64,000 nt of DNA from Micropterix aruncella (GCA_944548615.1 OX155967.1:21754752-21818751); one strand, 5' to 3'. Positions 1-12,633 are shown, counted from the first letter of the stretch. The notes: generated by a model from the sequence alone, not told the origin. Translations and numbers: made by a program.

Positions 1-146
1 ACTTTTTGTAGCATCTCCCGGCACCATGTTACACGTCGTGTCATCTGCTCTTCAGTCAGTCGATGCGGCTGTCAGTCAGTCAGTCGATGTATATTAGTTA
101 GTTGTAAGGCGCCTGCTGAAATAATTTGTTTTTGTATTTATTTTAG

Positions 147-1063
147 ATTTGTAAAAGGAGGCTGAGTACACCTTGCCACAATCATGTCAAACAAGTGCTA
201 TACAAAACTGCGTTTTCCTCATCAGATATGGCATACGGCAGAATACATGAAAATGTAGCAATCCAAAGATTCGAAAATGAACATGGCAAAAAAGTGAGTC
301 CCTCGGGACTCTTTGTTGATGTAAAATATGGATTTCTCGGCGCTAGCCCTGACGGTAATTTTTTATTTTTTGCTTTTTTGTGTTCTGCCTAGTCTCATTA
401 TTTTTTTTTTTAAAAGTGGCACATTTTACCAAAGAAAATAATGAAATGGTGTTATGTACATGTACCTTTTTTGTACATGTACCTTTTTTGTACATGATTA
501 TTATATTTCAGGGAAAGTGGTTGATGAAAACGCAATAGTGGAGGTAAAATGTTTTCCATCAATTGCAAGGTTAGAGGAGAAGAATTTAGTTAAAATTGCG
601 GAAACTAAAAAAAATTTTCCATTGAAAAATGAAAATGGGGTACTGGTTATCAATAAACGACATAATTACTATTATCAGGTGTGTATTTTTTTCAACATTT
701 TAAACCCTTAGCTTATTTTAGATACAATAATACTTAATATTAAAGATATTAATTTTTACAGATTCAAGGACAACTTTGCATAACTGGGTAAAATGCTATT
801 TTATCTGCTTTGTGGATGCCTTCACACCGATAGTAGTATTAGAAGTGGTGCCCGATCAAGCCTTTATTAACGACATGATACCAAAATTGGTAAATTTCTA
901 TAAAAAGTGTATCCTACCGGAGATTATCTTACGGAGAATACCCTCGAAAATGAAGTGCCTTGATCCTGCTGAAATGAAGATACTCAGTACACAATCCAGA
1001 GGAGTCAATGTAGCTTCTTCTGGTCCTATAGTTTCTGGACTTTCAACAGAAGTGTCTGAATAG
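147..1063 (+). pseudogene. YqaJ-type exonuclease-like gene, three exons, frameshifted
   Basis: The translation resembles YqaJ-family (phage-recombinase-like) nuclease domains found in many insect proteins of unknown role. I model three exons: 147-354, 512-678 and 762-1063. The first follows a T-rich acceptor and reads CHNHVKQVLYKTAF, then SDMAYGRIHE, then LGASPDG, the motif holding a metal-binding Asp. It ends at a GTAATT donor. Exon 2 begins after TTTCAG and carries AIVEVKC, the second catalytic motif (E.K), then HNYYYQ before a GTGTGT donor. Exon 3 starts IQGQLCITG, the third conserved motif, and then hits an in-frame TAA. The homologous frame resumes one base over (FVDAFTPIVV to LPEI), so the copy carries a one-base frameshift near position 785. 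Upstream exons would lie outside the window. It could be a host pseudogene or part of a mobile element; I see no ends. Confidence 0.6.
457..496. repeat. 17-bp tandem repeat, about 2.4 copies
   Basis: TACATGTACCTTTTTTG occurs twice in a row and begins a third time. It lies inside the first intron of the YqaJ-like gene. Confidence 0.8.
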
Positions 1064-1088
1064 CCTTATATGAATAGAATTATTATTA

Positions 1089-1269
<181 letters not shown>

Positions 1270-1446
1270 ATATGGTTTGTAAAGAAATCCTTTTATAGGA
1301 ATCCTTTTATAGGATTCGATGAAAAATAAAATTCGTAAAAGCTACATAAAAAGCAGCGAAATAATACGACAATGTTATTTATTATAGTACAATTTATTAA
1401 AATAACAAAATGAAATTTTAAAAAATGGTACGGATCATATCTTACA

Positions 1447-1466
1447 GCGGGCCGGATCCGGCCCGC
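1447..1466. repeat. 20-bp GC-only-flanked palindrome, possible hAT terminal remnant
   Basis: GCGGGCCGGATCCGGCCCGC is a perfect palindrome followed by GGGCCGG, in otherwise AT-rich DNA. GC-rich palindromes of this type occur in the subterminal parts of hAT elements. No partner end or target duplication was found, so the hAT link is tentative. Confidence 0.4.
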
Positions 1467-1484
1467 GGGCCGGTTGTTGTCCAT

Positions 1485-2640
1485 ACATGATTTAGGTTAT
1501 ATAACAAAAACATCCTCTTAGCCAAATAATTAATAATTTAACATTTCCTTTTGTTACCTAGATTGGAAAGAGTCAGATCTGATAGTTTATTTATTTATTT
1601 TAGTAATGCAAATATAATATTTTAGTTTACAATTTCAGATAGGCCGTCGGAACTATGCACAATAATATTAAACATTTAATTTTGTAGTTTGTATAGTGGT
1701 AAAATGAATGGTTTACTACCTCACTAGGAATACCTGTATCAAGGTGGTTTTATATTGCCTGTTGAGAAGGCATATTATCTCCGCTATTAGGTTTTTTTTA
1801 ATAACAACTTAAAATCTTGAAGACAGAAAGAAAGGAAAAACTATTTTACTTTAAATATTCTTACATTCTATGCATACAATATACGTTAAATACATTTATA
1901 TAATAAAAACATATTATTATAAATAGGTTTTTACATTGTAACATTCATTTTATATTACATTGGTTTAAAAAACATCCATAAAAATTGCAGACGTAGTCGA
2001 CAGTATAAATGAACAGTAGTAAAAATTGACAGATAAAATATTATAAAATGTACAATATAACAGTATTATAATTACATACAATTGTGAATTAAATGAATTG
2101 TAAATTAAAAATGTTTCTTTTTGATGATCTATCCTTTTCACACATTTTTCCTGTCTTGTGGATTAGTATGTAATGTTCTGATGTCAGTGCTCAAATACGT
2201 CAGTGATGATGTGCAAGATTAGTAAGTAATGTACTCCAGAGCTCGGCGTCCAATTAGAGCGTGGAATCGCCCTGGTCCATCGTTTACGCAGATTATCTTC
2301 CTTCTGGAATGACTGAAACTGGAAGCTCTAGAGAACAGTCGATTTGATTTGCATCAACACAGCATTGTCTCGGCATCTAAAAAATAAAATCTGGTATTAG
2401 CAGTGATATTACACCCTAGCTGGTTCGAATTTGTTTGTTATGTTCAACTACATATCATTGATTCCAGTCAGTCGATAATAGCATCGATGATGATCGTCTT
2501 CATTGAGTGTCGCTTGGTTGATCATCATCGCCGTCTATCGTCTCGGGAAAAGCCACTTACAGATAGCATGCAAGCATATGCTTCAATTTGCTCAATTTTA
2601 AATTCCAATTTGCATATATTTGAAACTTTGTTATTTATTA
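1485..2640. other. AT-rich intergenic stretch
   Basis: I see no reading frame with recognisable motifs, no splice-consistent exon chain and no terminal repeats here. Short open frames look random. Confidence 0.6.
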
Positions 2641-2649
2641 GTTATTGCT

Positions 2650-3012
2650 ACCAGTTATACATTTTTGATTTTTAACATCACCTGACTATTCACCATGCTG
2701 ATTCTGAAATTATTTTTTGTCGGACTCAATAAATAAGAGAGATATAAGTCAAACACCTACATTTCGGTAGGTTAGGTTAGTTATTTTTAAACAATACAAA
2801 AAACTTATACCTACTTCGAACCTTTTGTGTTCGAACTAACCTAAAAAAAACTAACCTACCGAATGTACCTATATAAAGCAACCTACCGAAATGTATAGGT
2901 GTTTGACACCATATCTCTCTTATTTATTGAGTCCGACAAAAGATAATTGCAGTTTCGGAATCAGCGCGGTGAATATAGTCAGATGATGTAAAAAAACAAA
3001 AATGCATAAATT
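2650..3012. repeat. Imperfect long inverted repeat (foldback or two inverted copies)
   Basis: The left arm, about 2650-2780, contains CATTTTTGATTTTTAACATC, GTCGGACTCAATAAATAAG and AACACCTAC. It recurs as a reverse complement in about 2880-3012. The arms are about 130 bp with scattered mismatches and small gaps. The spacer is about 100 bp and contains short TTAGG-like words. No convincing target duplication was seen outside the arms. Confidence 0.65.
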
Positions 3013-4955
3013 GCAGCGAGCAGCATCAGCGAGAATAACGATTTTTTCGCGGAAAAGGATTTGTTTATGTATGTAGGTACGTAAAACAACATTTTTGTGG
3101 AGAAAAAGATCTATATTTACCTTAAATAGTTGTTGCAGATAGGCAGGTGAGTATTTTACATTTTGATCACAATTGTACATAAAAACCACAAAAACGAAAT
3201 AATTGTACAAAAAAACAAGCCGTCACGAAATATGTAGGCCGGTTTACTGACCCACTAATCATATAAATGGTTGCCACATCTAACTTGCGCGCGCCGTTGC
3301 CACATTTCACTTGTGACCTTGGCGAAATTTTGACTGACACACGCACACTACCTTTGACATCACTAACACACTGATACGGATTGGCGGAGCTGGGAAATCG
3401 AAACTTATCCTGTATATTACTAAATATTTACAGTATATACAATTCTCGCAATATTTTAAAAAAATGCTTTATTCTCTTAGGTACTCGCGTTTCAAAATAC
3501 GTAATTTTATTCATAAAGGAGACAAGCTAGTGATTTATTTTCATACGAAAATAATTAAAACTTCACATCAGCGCCATCTATTATAGTGTAAGATTGACAC
3601 AGCTAGGTAGCAACGCCCTTAAGTGAAATTGGCATTGACAGTGATATTGATTGTATTTGAAAATTTAACAAATGTAATATTGTATTTCTTCAACAGTATT
3701 GTTATTACAAATTAAAGCTTTTCAAGAAATGTCTCTTTCCTCTTTCCAATTCCTACATTAAAAAAAATATAAAAATGGTATATTTAATAATTTATTAAAG
3801 TTTAATACAGTTATTATTGTAATAAATCAGGAAACATGTAAAAAATTTCAAAAACTTAAATATGTGCTTGCAAAACCCTAAAACTTCGATTTTTTCATTT
3901 CTTAATATTTCTTTTTACAAAAGTAATTTTTTTGAGAAAACGGTTAGTTATACAAAGAAAGTTGTAAGGACCTTTTCTATGCACAATCTGTCAGGCTACA
4001 TTTTTTATTCAACAACATTTTTCGTATCTTCAACGGTTACTGATATAAATAGGAAAACATGTTTTTGATGGCGGCCATTTTGTTTTTGGCCCGCAGCGCC
4101 CAAACGCACCATTTTTGAGAGTGCCATCATCAAAATTATGTTTCTCCATGGTCAAACGAAGAGATTAAGACTACTTCCACACTTGCATACTGAAGGAGCA
4201 CACGGATGTACATTTGATAGGCGACTATATTGAGAAGCCCTAAAATCTTTCGGCTCCTCGAAAACATTTTGAACACAGCACCTTTATAAGAAAAAAAATG
4301 CAATAACTTGTATTAATTTCATTGATTTAATTGTCATTATAGAAATAACGGTAATTGTTACAACTTTTCACAAAAAACTTTTGTAGTAAACGGAAGTATA
4401 TTAAATTGTTACAACAATTCAATTTTCTTTTATTTAGTAAACTGGAGTATATACAATTGTTACTACAAAGATGTAATATTTTTAAAATTAAACTGAAATA
4501 AATCTAAATATTCCTTCAAAAGTATGCGGGATTTTGAAACTAAACTGAAATAAGTATAAATATTCCAATGCACAAGCTACAATTTTTAAAATGAAAGTGA
4601 AATATAACATAATATTTCAATCTATGAATAAATAAAATTGTATAAATGGACTTACCTCTTATTCATAAACAGCAATATTCGGTTTTATGTCACAACAAAA
4701 CACGTCTTCTAGTACCGGACACTGGCGCATCACTGAATGATTCACTTTTTGACGTACGACATTATCCCCACTTTTGGAAAAAAGAGACGGCCGATCTTCC
4801 ATTTTCGTCAATTTGCTCACAATTCAATGGCTATCGAACTGTACCTATTCTTTTTGAGGAATTAGTGCGTTTTATTACAAAATCTCAGAAAACACGATTT
4901 TTGAGTTATTGCGTTTTATTATTGAGCGTGCGATATGTACATAGGATATTATGTA
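3013..4955. other. Non-coding stretch without recognised features
   Basis: I read both strands and found no motif-bearing frame. An open frame at 4646-5050 runs into the inverted-repeat element that starts at 4956 and is probably spurious. Confidence 0.5.
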
Positions 4956-5907
4956 CCGTAAAACGGGGCTACATTGATAGATTTAGAAATTCAAACTTTT
5001 ATAATTTCCTGAAAAACAATCCAAAAACTATAAAAAAAATACTGTTTTAGCAACTACATAAACAGATTGGGTAAGAATAGTTAAAAATAAAAAAAGATTA
5101 ATATATTTTTAAAAAATCGTGAAAAACATCGCTATCAAACTGATACTTGAAATGGGGTCACTTTGATACCCCCAGTTTTTTTCATTGAAATCGAAAGACA
5201 GCCCTGTTTGGAAACGAAATACAAAAGAAAAAACTTAGTTCATAGTATCCTAAGTGATATATGGTTTTTTTTTTAATTTTGGGGCTACTTTGACTAAAGA
5301 GGTTACTTTGATAGTGGAAATATGATATACCATTTATTAAAGGTTGGTTATTTTAAATAAGAAACATATTCTAATCGGTCTCATTATTTATTGAAATAAT
5401 TCTTATCAAAAATTAACAAAAGCAAAACGTATTCTTATAAAATAAAAGTCTTCAATTCTGAAAGATTTCTGTTCAAAATTCAAAAAAATAAATCTTAGAA
5501 AAATCACTTTTACTCAATTTGTAGGACATTTAAGTTATTAAGTAGTTAGTAGGTACCTATTAAAATTTATGAAGTTTCCTTGGTTAGTTCTGTCGGAAAA
5601 GTGTAAAGGCCGTCTTTAAAAGTCGGTTGTGGCAGGAAAGAAACAATGTCTGTTTCTTCGAAACAAAGAAGTTATTTTGACCACTTTTTGTCGACAAAAT
5701 CAAACCAAATTTCACATTAATATTTTCACAACAACTAGTGATGGTCTTGCGTCGATGCGATGAGAAAACATGGCCGATCTGTCAGTGTTGCCAACTTACG
5801 AAACAAATATTGGCTGCGTTCAATAACTTCAAAGATATTTCGAAAAAACCATAATTTTTATCTATCATCAAAGTCGCCCCAGAAATCAAAGTCGCCCCGT
5901 TTTACGG
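4956..5907. mobile_element. Non-autonomous TA-flanked DNA transposon (mariner-like MITE)
   Basis: The left end reads CCGTAAAACGGGGCTAC and the right end is its reverse complement with one change (CCGTAAAACGGGGCGAC). Both ends are directly flanked by TA. The inverted similarity continues inward for about 25 bp (ATTGAT on the left, CTTTGAT on the right). The 952-bp interior repeats words such as GGTTACTTTGATAG but codes for nothing recognisable. A TA target and short inverted repeats fit the Tc1/mariner class. The terminus itself can form a small hairpin (CCGT..ACGG). Confidence 0.75.
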
Positions 5908-6122
5908 TATGTAGTTCGAAAAATTTCTATTTAAATGAAAGAAATTATATATTAGAATTTTCAAAAAATAACTTTAATGGTAACATTGCACATCACATAC
6001 CTAAATACATAGGTGATGTATATATTACAGTTTGATCAGAGATTACAGTCCATTATGTGCCTACATTCTATGCATGTGAATATTTATTACTGACTTAGAA
6101 AGTCTGTAATTTTAGTTTGTTT

Positions 6123-6298
6123 GTGACCTATTTTTGTTCGATAGTAAGAACTTCATACAGCATTGTGAATACGAGACATCATACTTTTCATTACATCATC
6201 ATCAAATTTTGATGTGACCTATTTTTGTTCGATAGTGTTTGTTCGATACAGCATTGTGAACACGAGACATCATACTTTTCATTACATCATCATCAAAG
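6123..6298. repeat. Tandem duplication, 91-bp period
   Basis: GTGACCTATTTTTGTTCG starts at 6123 and again at 6214. Both units continue into CAGCATTGTGAA and CATCATACTTTTCATTAC. The second copy has a small deletion after the GATAG word. Confidence 0.85.
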
Positions 6299-6738
6299 TT
6301 AGTTTGAACTAACGCGCCTTTGAAACTATACTCGGCGGTACTTGACTCACCGCTATAAAATTTCTCTATTTGGTTAATAAAGAATATTAAACGATAAATG
6401 AAAACTTTATTTATGTAGCAGAGAATGTGTTTTATTTATTACAAATAGATATATAAACGCCTGGCCATAGCATATGGCAGATCCGAAAAGTACAATTACG
6501 ATATTACATGATTAAATTAATACATTTAATGCTTTCGGACGTTCCGGATTTCATAACCGAAATTAAGGGCGATTTGGGATTTTGGAATGAGTTTACGGGA
6601 TATTCAGGATCTGGAATACTTTGGAGAATACACCGCTACCCGTCGAAGTTACATAGGAAGTATTCGAATTCTAATTTTAGCACCTACTTGCTGGATACGA
6701 TTTGATATTTAATTTAATTTTTAAATTAATCTTTGGAT

Positions 6739-7066
6739 CGAGGCTCCTGATGGAAACAGCTTGAGGAAGGTGACGAAAGTTTGATGCTTCAGTACCGGTT
6801 TCTTGGATCGTGGATCCTCTGACCTACCTACATCGATCGTATTCTCAAAATATGATTTCTAAAGATATAAGGAGCCCTGATTTCTTTGACCAACGGAGGC
6901 TCCCGCCTTGAGGAAACAGTTTGAGGAAGGTGACGAAAGTTTGATGCTTCAGTACCAGTTTCTCGGATCGTGGATCCTCTGACCTACCTACATCGATCTT
7001 ATTCTCAAAATATGATTTCTAAAGATATAAGGAGCCCTGATTTCTTTGACCAACGAAGATATGACA
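6739..7066. repeat. Tandem duplication, 160-bp period
   Basis: TTGAGGAAGGTGACGAAAG occurs at 6761 and 6921. The following bases, including GGATCGTGGATCCTCTGACC and TTTCTAAAGATATAAGGAGC, match between units with few differences. Confidence 0.9.
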
Positions 7067-9352
7067 ATTCTTTAATACAGAAGGGATTTGTCTCTAATTC
7101 GAATTTATTAAATTTAAATTTATAACATATCGCAAAGTTGATTTTTAGAAGGGGAAGCTAATGGTTACAATACATTTTGACTTGCCTGTTTTAGGTTCGG
7201 ATGCCGAAGAGGGCCTGCCCGGGTCTTCTGAACTGAGTTTTTAAAATAATTTTCGACACTAAAAACTGAAACTGTGTCGGTAACGTCGACTGATTATTGA
7301 AAGTGAGAATAAAGTGGCGGTAGCCCCCCCCCGCCATAGGCGGGAGCCGGCCGGTTCCCCCGACCGTTCCGCTCGCTTGTTGCTGCCCAAGAAAAAAATA
7401 TAATTTCTCTTCTTTTCACCTAAACTAATTCTACCGTCCTAACTTATAATTTAATAGGGATATACACGATTTTGTCGTTTATATACGACAAACGCACTGT
7501 ATATTATTTCGCGCCTATTACGCGACGCAAAGAAATTGTTATTTATATGTTTTAATTAATCTCTATTTTTAGTAAAATACACGGTCCTAACATTGCCGGA
7601 TAGAGACCTAATCGCCGTCCCCGGTGATCTACATAACTAAAACACTCTTAAAGAAAAAAAAAGCTACGAAGTTTTGAGAATTTCCTACTTTGCTATGATT
7701 ATTTGCTACGATGCGTAGTCGCTAAAATATTAGTTTTCTAAAAGTAATTTGTAATTGTAGTACATATTGATAACGAAAAAAAACTATAGTTGCCCTGTTT
7801 ATAAAGGGTTTGATACAGATTATAATGTTTTGAAAATAATGAATCTCATAATACGAGAGGAAGTGATGAATTGTACAATCTATTATTGTTCTATGAGTCT
7901 TATAAATACCTATAAGTTTTTGTATGTGGTATATGATGCATACATGGTAATAGGATAGGAGTTATGAGCAGTCAGGATGTCAATAAAAAGGAAAAAGAAT
8001 TCGGTCGTGAAAATGCCGCCTGTCCTTAACAGGGTTAACATTGTAGATCGAGAGAATCTTCTTCTGGCGCGTAGCGCGCGCTGGTCCGTCTGGTCGTCGC
8101 TTTGCTTTCTTGCTGGCGTCGCTGCCTGAAGCTCGACGTATGTGTGTCGGAGGGCCTTGACTGACACACCTGCGTGTCTCGTGGTGATTGGATGATGAGT
8201 CGTGCCTTGAAGAATGGGGAAAATTGGCGAGCATTAATAGTTTGCCTAATTTTCAGACGTTGAGACTTGACGAGTTAATTAAGGAAATCCTTGTAATATG
8301 GAAATTTCATGGGCTGCTGCTTGGAAAATGTAATCACTTTGCTTTGATTTAAAGTCCGGTGTAAAGATTTTCGCAAAGCTTCTATTTTGTGACAAAAAAT
8401 TGGTACTACACTAGCTTGTGTGTAAGTCTGTGTGCACTGAAAATTTTGCAGATGTAGAGTTGAGGTCTAGATTTTAGCACGTCGCTTGTATGAAAAGTCC
8501 GGTGTAATTGTGACTGACTAGTGGGTGTTATAAGGGTAGTGATTTTCAAAATCTTCTGTCCTGTCAATTTCAGAAAAAAAAAACACTTCTTAAGCACTTC
8601 ACTGAGGGAAATACTAACTTGATGCTGTATTGGCACTTAAAAGCATCCTTATTGCATTAGCGATGTGAAAATTTATGTGGAGTGTACTTGCGAGTCCGGT
8701 TTTTGTGATGTGACTTCGCGTCATGGTCCACCTGGTTTTACATGATGATTGATGTTCCTAGTGATCGGGGTCGCTCCTGTGGTTCCCGCCTATCGGGTGT
8801 CGTATATCTGGTATGCCGTCCTGGTCGTCTTATAGAGTTAAAGGATAAATACAGCTTTATCTCTATGACTGGATTATCCTGGATTCGGATGTCCCATACT
8901 GGTCGGCTTGAAGATTAAAATCCGTGAGTTTGTGGGCTGGTTAACTCGGTCAGCAATCGCCTTCCTTGCGGTATATCGGTATATAATTCGCCGTTTGTGG
9001 TTGCTTTCCGCCTTGCCAAATGTTACTGGATATGTCTGGTTGACTATCTCGTTTGGTCCAATATTTTCTGGAATGTGAAATGTATGCGGCATCATCTCGT
9101 CGAAGTAACTAGTTTAGTTGCTACTGGATTACTAGGATGGGTGATGAGAGAAGGAAAGGTTCTAATCTATTGTAACCATGTATAGATTGGCATATTTTCG
9201 CTTTACATTTCTTTGACTAACTATTTCTGTCCTATTCCTGAAATATCTATTTTTGACTTTGCTTAAGCTTTTCCTATGTGATTAGCATCGATATACCTAT
9301 GCATACATTATATTTATATGTAAGTTTTGAAACGTTTAAAAAAAATTAGTAC
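7067..9352. other. Unassigned 2.3-kb stretch with a GC-rich block
   Basis: This stretch holds a C-rich, GC-rich block near 7318-7380 and a GC-rich patch near 8060-8170. Several short frames exist on both strands, but none shows a known domain or a coherent splice pattern. The composition would suit an old LTR retroelement remnant, but I found no paired LTRs or polymerase motifs. Confidence 0.4.
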
Positions 9353-9390
9353 ATATCGCACCTAAGGTGCAATAACGTCACTTATGCAAA
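9353..9390. repeat. Element 1 left terminal inverted repeat
   Basis: It contains the 13-bp hairpin GCACCTAAGGTGC followed by AATAACGTCACTTATGCAAA. The outer four bases (ATAT) may be target duplication. Confidence 0.85.
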
Positions 9391-10056
9391 AAGCAGTTTT
9401 TTGAGGAGAAGCATTTGAAAATTTAACATGCTGTAAAGTGATGACAATTCGTAATTCAAACAAAATAAGTGTATAATATCTTTACCACTACTTTTAACTT
9501 TAGATTAAAGAAAAATAGAAATACTTTAAATATTTTAATAAAAAGTTAGGCCATTTTAAAGTGTGGAACCCCCTCAGTAGTGACGTTGTGGCACTAAACT
9601 AAAACTAAAACGTGTAATTGTGACATGGTGAATAGAAACAAAAGTCAAGAAATGATCCCAATAAGTTTTATTTCAACTGAAACAATTTTTTTATTAACTT
9701 TCCAGCAAATTTGCTTACAAAGTTAATATTTGCACTTAATTTTTGGTACCTGCTTCTACTTCTTTGGCGCGTACTCTAGTTTAAAAATACAATCAGACTT
9801 CTTAAATCAAATCAGCTCAATGAAACAGAGATTCTTAATTCTAGTAGCAGCTATAATAGTTATTAATAAAAACATTTCATTAAAAAAATTAGAAAGATAT
9901 TAGAAAACTTAAGCTGAACGCGAAAACTTTCAAAAACAATACTTTTCGTACTGTTACTTAATGCTAATTACAAACTTTGTATTTACCAACACCTAAAATA
10001 ATTATTAAGCACATATACCTAGTTAGTAAAATGTAAAAACTGTAACTTAAGAAGAA

Positions 10057-12633
10057 TTAAATAAGATCTTTAAAGAACTTTTCATAGAATCTTGGCACGA
10101 TGTTGGTCTCAATCAATTGCAATAGATCGTGCTTCTTGCGTTCTGTAATTGCAATTTTAGAAGAATAGGCTGGTCTTAAAGCAATTTCGTCAATCGTTTG
10201 AACATTTCCTCTATTTCCACGTAAATTCTTTCCTCTTGGTTCGATTACACATTTTGCCTCATTCCAATTTACAGTCTGGTACGTGGTGCGATATTTATAA
10301 TTTTCGCATTTTTTTGTGAACTTTATACTTTTGATTTGACTTATTTTAATTACACCCCCATTAACATTTTTTGACATGTTAAAATTCAACTTATCTTCCA
10401 GATACTTAAGATCGAGGAAATCGTTGTTGTTCATTTCTTTCACCACAAATGGTTTTCCAGTCTTCTTTGCCCCTCGTATTAGCATTATGTATTGTTCAGG
10501 GACATAGATAGGCCCTGATTTTTTGGCTTTAGTTAAGGCTTTTTCAATTACTGAATGGGCTACATCGCCTTCATTTTGAGTATGTCCTCTAATCAAAAAG
10601 TTATGTTTTATCGAATTGATGTTCAACGTTGTGACAGCATAGTGGTACATTGCAAACACGAATCGGTTTTTTTGCTGACCACAGCAATTGTCCGAGTAGA
10701 AAATAACGTCACAGCCGGGATTTTTAAGAGCAACTTCCTCCAAGTATGTATACACGCAAGAGCCTATTTCAATGGCTCCTCTATTTCCCAAGCCTTCATG
10801 CCAGAAAAAACATGTTGTTTCCAGGTCTTTCGCGTTTGACATTGTGAAATTATAACAATTTAGCTTAGACTTGTAGAAAAAAGCAGACGAATTTCCGATA
10901 GGGCACGGTAAAACGGCTTGCAAATCATAGGTGACAACAATCAATGTGCTCTCAGGCTCATGACATTTTTTCATATCTCTGCCTTTTTCAAGTCTACTCA
11001 AGCTCTTTTCTTCATGGTGTAGGTTATAACTGGCACGTAATTTATTTTGTTCTTCTTTAGGCGCATTTTCGTATGCTTCGCACTCATCGCATTTATCCTT
11101 TTTAGGCTTGAAAAGGCCTATATTAAAGTCATAGTTGAATATTCTGGAGTACGCATCGTAATTTACAACTGGCTTGTTTTGTTCATTTTGAATTTTAGAG
11201 TAGTTTCTATGCAGTTCTGCGACAGATAAACCACCATCAATAAATTCTCTACTAGTGTTAGCCCTGAGGTAGTGACTTTCAACTTTTGGAATTGATTCTA
11301 TATGATCTTTTACTGCTTGAATAACTTCAGGATCTAATTTGCACTGTTTTCCGTGCTTTCCTCGTAAATCTAAGGAAACAATCCCATCATTGCGTGCTCG
11401 GGAATTAATAACAGTTCTTATAGTCCTTTGTGTGATGCCCAAAGTGTTGATCAGAAAAGTTTTTCAGACGCGGTTGTCTTTGTTTTCATTGAGTAAGTAA
11501 TATGCAGTATTTTCTTTCCTCTCGTATTGTCTATTTGTCTTTATGCGACGGTATGCACATTTAAGTGGTCTCGTACAAGCATTCAAAAAGTCTCGCTGCC
11601 TCTGTAAGCTACCCAACTCCCAGTATGACTTAAATATTGTAGTTCTGTTCTCTTCAGTAAATTTCGATGCACAAGACAACCGACATGTCATAGCACATGG
11701 CGGGCCAATTTTCTTAGCTTGAAATTCTTTTTTAGATTTCTCTGAAATATATCTTTGGCCGGCATTTTTCAATACTTTCGCAATATTCTTTTTCCAGGCT
11801 GTTGGATTACGAGTTCGTTTTCTTCCTCTCATTTTAGATGCTGGTTCTCGTGGCTGGTTAAACTCCTTGCCGCCAGCAGCATTATCAGATTTATTATCTT
11901 CAGACGAACCGCTAGTACTGATATTGAAACTGCTACTGGAACTGCTGCTGGAACTGCTGCTTGAACTAGTGGAACTGCTAGATGAAGACGCTCTTGGGCG
12001 AAGCTTGTATTCGTCGCCAGAATCAGTGCCAGAGAAATCACACGTTAGGAGGTCAATATCTTGTACTTCCGGATCGTGGATAGCATCAATATCAGGCAAA
12101 TTATACGGCGAGTTTAGGTGTGGTAAAACAGGCGTGTCTTGCTCTGAAGGTAATTCTAGCAGTTCGTCTGGATAAGTACAGTTTTCTGATGGTTGATCCT
12201 TCGAGTTTGGATGTGATAAAGCAGTGTTGTCTTGCTCTGAAATTATTGCTTGCGGTTCGTCAGAGTAAGCACAGTTTGCTGATGGTTGAACATTCGAGTG
12301 TGGAAGTGGTAAAACAGTTTTATCTTGCTCTATGGGTAATGCTAGCGGTTCGTCCGAGTAAGTACAGTTTGCTGGTGCTTGATTCTTAGAACTTGGAAGT
12401 GGTAAAACAGTTTTATCTTGCTCTGAAGGTATTGCTAGCTGTTCGTCCGGGTAAGCATGGTTTGCTGGTGCTTCATCCATAGAGTTTGGAAGTGGTAAAA
12501 CACAGTTGTCTTGCTCTGGCGTTAGTGGTAGCGGTTCGCCTGGGTTAGCACAGTTTGCTGGTCCCTTCGAGTTATGAAATGGTAAAACAGTCTTTTCTCG
12601 CTCAGGTTTTTTCTTGCCCATCACAAGTTCCAC
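10057..12633 (-). pseudogene. Element 1 transposase-like protein, interrupted by one TGA
   Basis: One frame of 859 codons is open apart from a TGA at codon 390 (11464-11466), giving apparent pieces of 389 and 461 aa. The TGA lies in NRV-stop-KTFLINTL, exactly where the element 2 protein has Cys (EPVCRGCLL), so one base change would explain it. In order: about five degenerate 35-aa repeats (residues 13-185), a poly-Ser run (about 217-240), a basic patch, a RxxIFKSYWELGS segment shared with element 2, a CDEC knuckle (about 515-518), then candidate catalytic Asp at about 570 (TYDLQ), 648 (YSDNCCGQ) and 690 (NEGD). Codon numbers count the TGA as a residue. The frame's first codons (RGKKLVEL, partly upstream) match element 2's exon 1, but no ATG precedes them; the first ATG is at 12621. 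The start is therefore also degraded or remodelled. Confidence 0.7.
12075..12594 (-). repeat. In-frame repeats of about 35 codons inside the element 1 gene
   Basis: At least five units share a pattern like TVLPLP.S, then ANC.Y.DE, then L.L..EQD. They are Pro-, Glu- and Asp-rich and probably unstructured. Element 2 has no equivalent. Confidence 0.75.

Noticed and set aside
2765..2785. Telomeric TTAGG-type repeat
   Set aside because: Only one or two TTAGG words occur, within an inverted repeat; there is no telomeric tract.
4646..5050. 134-codon open frame
   Set aside because: It crosses the left end of a TA-flanked MITE and contains no domain I recognise.
7067..9352. LTR retrotransposon
   Set aside because: Composition is suggestive, but no paired LTRs, primer-binding site or polymerase motifs could be found.
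11464..11466. Selenocysteine codon
   Set aside because: It fits the Cys alignment, but lepidopteran genomes are reported to lack selenoproteins and the N terminus of this copy is also degraded, so nonsense mutation is simpler. Kept only as a checkable alternative.
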